In this document: positions 63,980 to 64,000 of the stretch, one piece after another
Position numbering within the stretch: the first letter of the stretch is position 1
How the letters are laid out: every line of letters starts with the position of its first letter
NCBI RefSeq assembly: GCF_018223745.1
Contig: NZ_CP073653.1
Span: 1,107,001 to 1,171,000 of the forward strand
Direction of reading: 5' to 3'
From: Clostridium beijerinckii
GTDB taxonomy: Bacteria > Bacillota > Clostridia > Clostridiales > Clostridiaceae
DNA length: 64,000 nucleotides
Notes under the pieces: generated by a model
What the model saw: only the letters and a program-made list of their open reading frames with translations
Database searches by the model: none
What the model was told of the DNA's origin: nothing
Made by a program: the position numbers and the translations under genes

Positions 63980-64000
63980 ATGCTTGAAATAACAAGTATT
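63980..64000 (+). CDS. pyrI: Aspartate carbamoyltransferase regulatory subunit, 3'-truncated
   Basis: Seven codons (MLEITSI) are visible before the window ends. The ATG lies 1 base after the pyrB stop, with GGGGGTGATG upstream. The position and the first residues fit PyrI, the allosteric subunit that binds CTP/UTP; only the start is seen, so the call depends on context. Confidence 0.65.

Overview
The window is AT-rich (about 70 % A+T by eye), uses ATG/TTG/GTG starts behind strong AGGAGG ribosome binding sites, and carries typical low-GC Firmicute genes (sigma-54/PRD regulators of the LevR type, PdaA, bL25/Ctc, FchA, PyrB with a separate PyrI). It fits a solventogenic-type Clostridium (cluster I, C. 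beijerinckii-like); the genus is an inference from gene content and style, not a database match. No rRNA, tRNA or CRISPR array was seen.

Region 1 (1-21.7 kb) is a sugar-uptake island. It begins with a truncated lactose/cellobiose-type PTS (EIIC-EIIB-EIIA) followed by two large LevR-family activators. Two paralogous mannose-family PTS operons follow, each IIA-IIB-IIC-IID plus a SIS-domain protein resembling the deglycases of Amadori-product catabolism. Cluster 1 (7.3-11.9 kb) has a FrlB/GfrF-like deglycase and a FrlD-like PfkB kinase. Cluster 2 (17.9-21.5 kb) has a GfrE-like deglycase. Each operon is preceded by a near-perfect sigma-54 (-24/-12) promoter, and each has a LevR-type activator gene directly upstream. 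Both promoters sit in the right arm of a 13-bp hairpin with a 5-nt loop. The activator gene of cluster 2 is split by an IS1380-family element (14287-15937) with 15-bp terminal inverted repeats and a 5-bp target duplication; removing the element restores one 919-codon frame exactly. The element's own transposase is frameshifted.

Region 2 (21.7-35.5 kb) is mixed: a Wzx-like flippase divergent from an HTH regulator with two palindromes in front of it, a SNF2/SWIM helicase, a RpiR regulator divergent from a HAD phosphatase and a PHP phosphatase, a GNAT acetyltransferase, two drug-efflux-type MFS proteins and an ECF S-component.

Region 3 (35.7-64 kb) is largely housekeeping: sbcD-sbcC, bL25, phosphoglucomutase, a TPR protein, an envelope polysaccharide cluster (TagA-like, MurJ, two glycosyltransferases, a ligase/polymerase-like membrane protein), fchA, pdaA-like, ychF, a membrane-anchored TPR protein, manA, uppP, pfkA, a beta-lactamase-fold protein whose nucleophile position is Gly, and pyrB-pyrI behind a PyrR-type attenuator.

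The most unusual signals are the twin promoter-in-hairpin sites with co-varying arms, the reversible-looking IS disruption of one PTS activator, the split of Amadori-sugar catabolism into two PTS loci with an apparently redundant kinase, the two palindromes before the HTH gene at 23.4 kb, the nested inverted-repeat block at 43.6-43.8 kb, and the Ser-to-Gly beta-lactamase-like protein.
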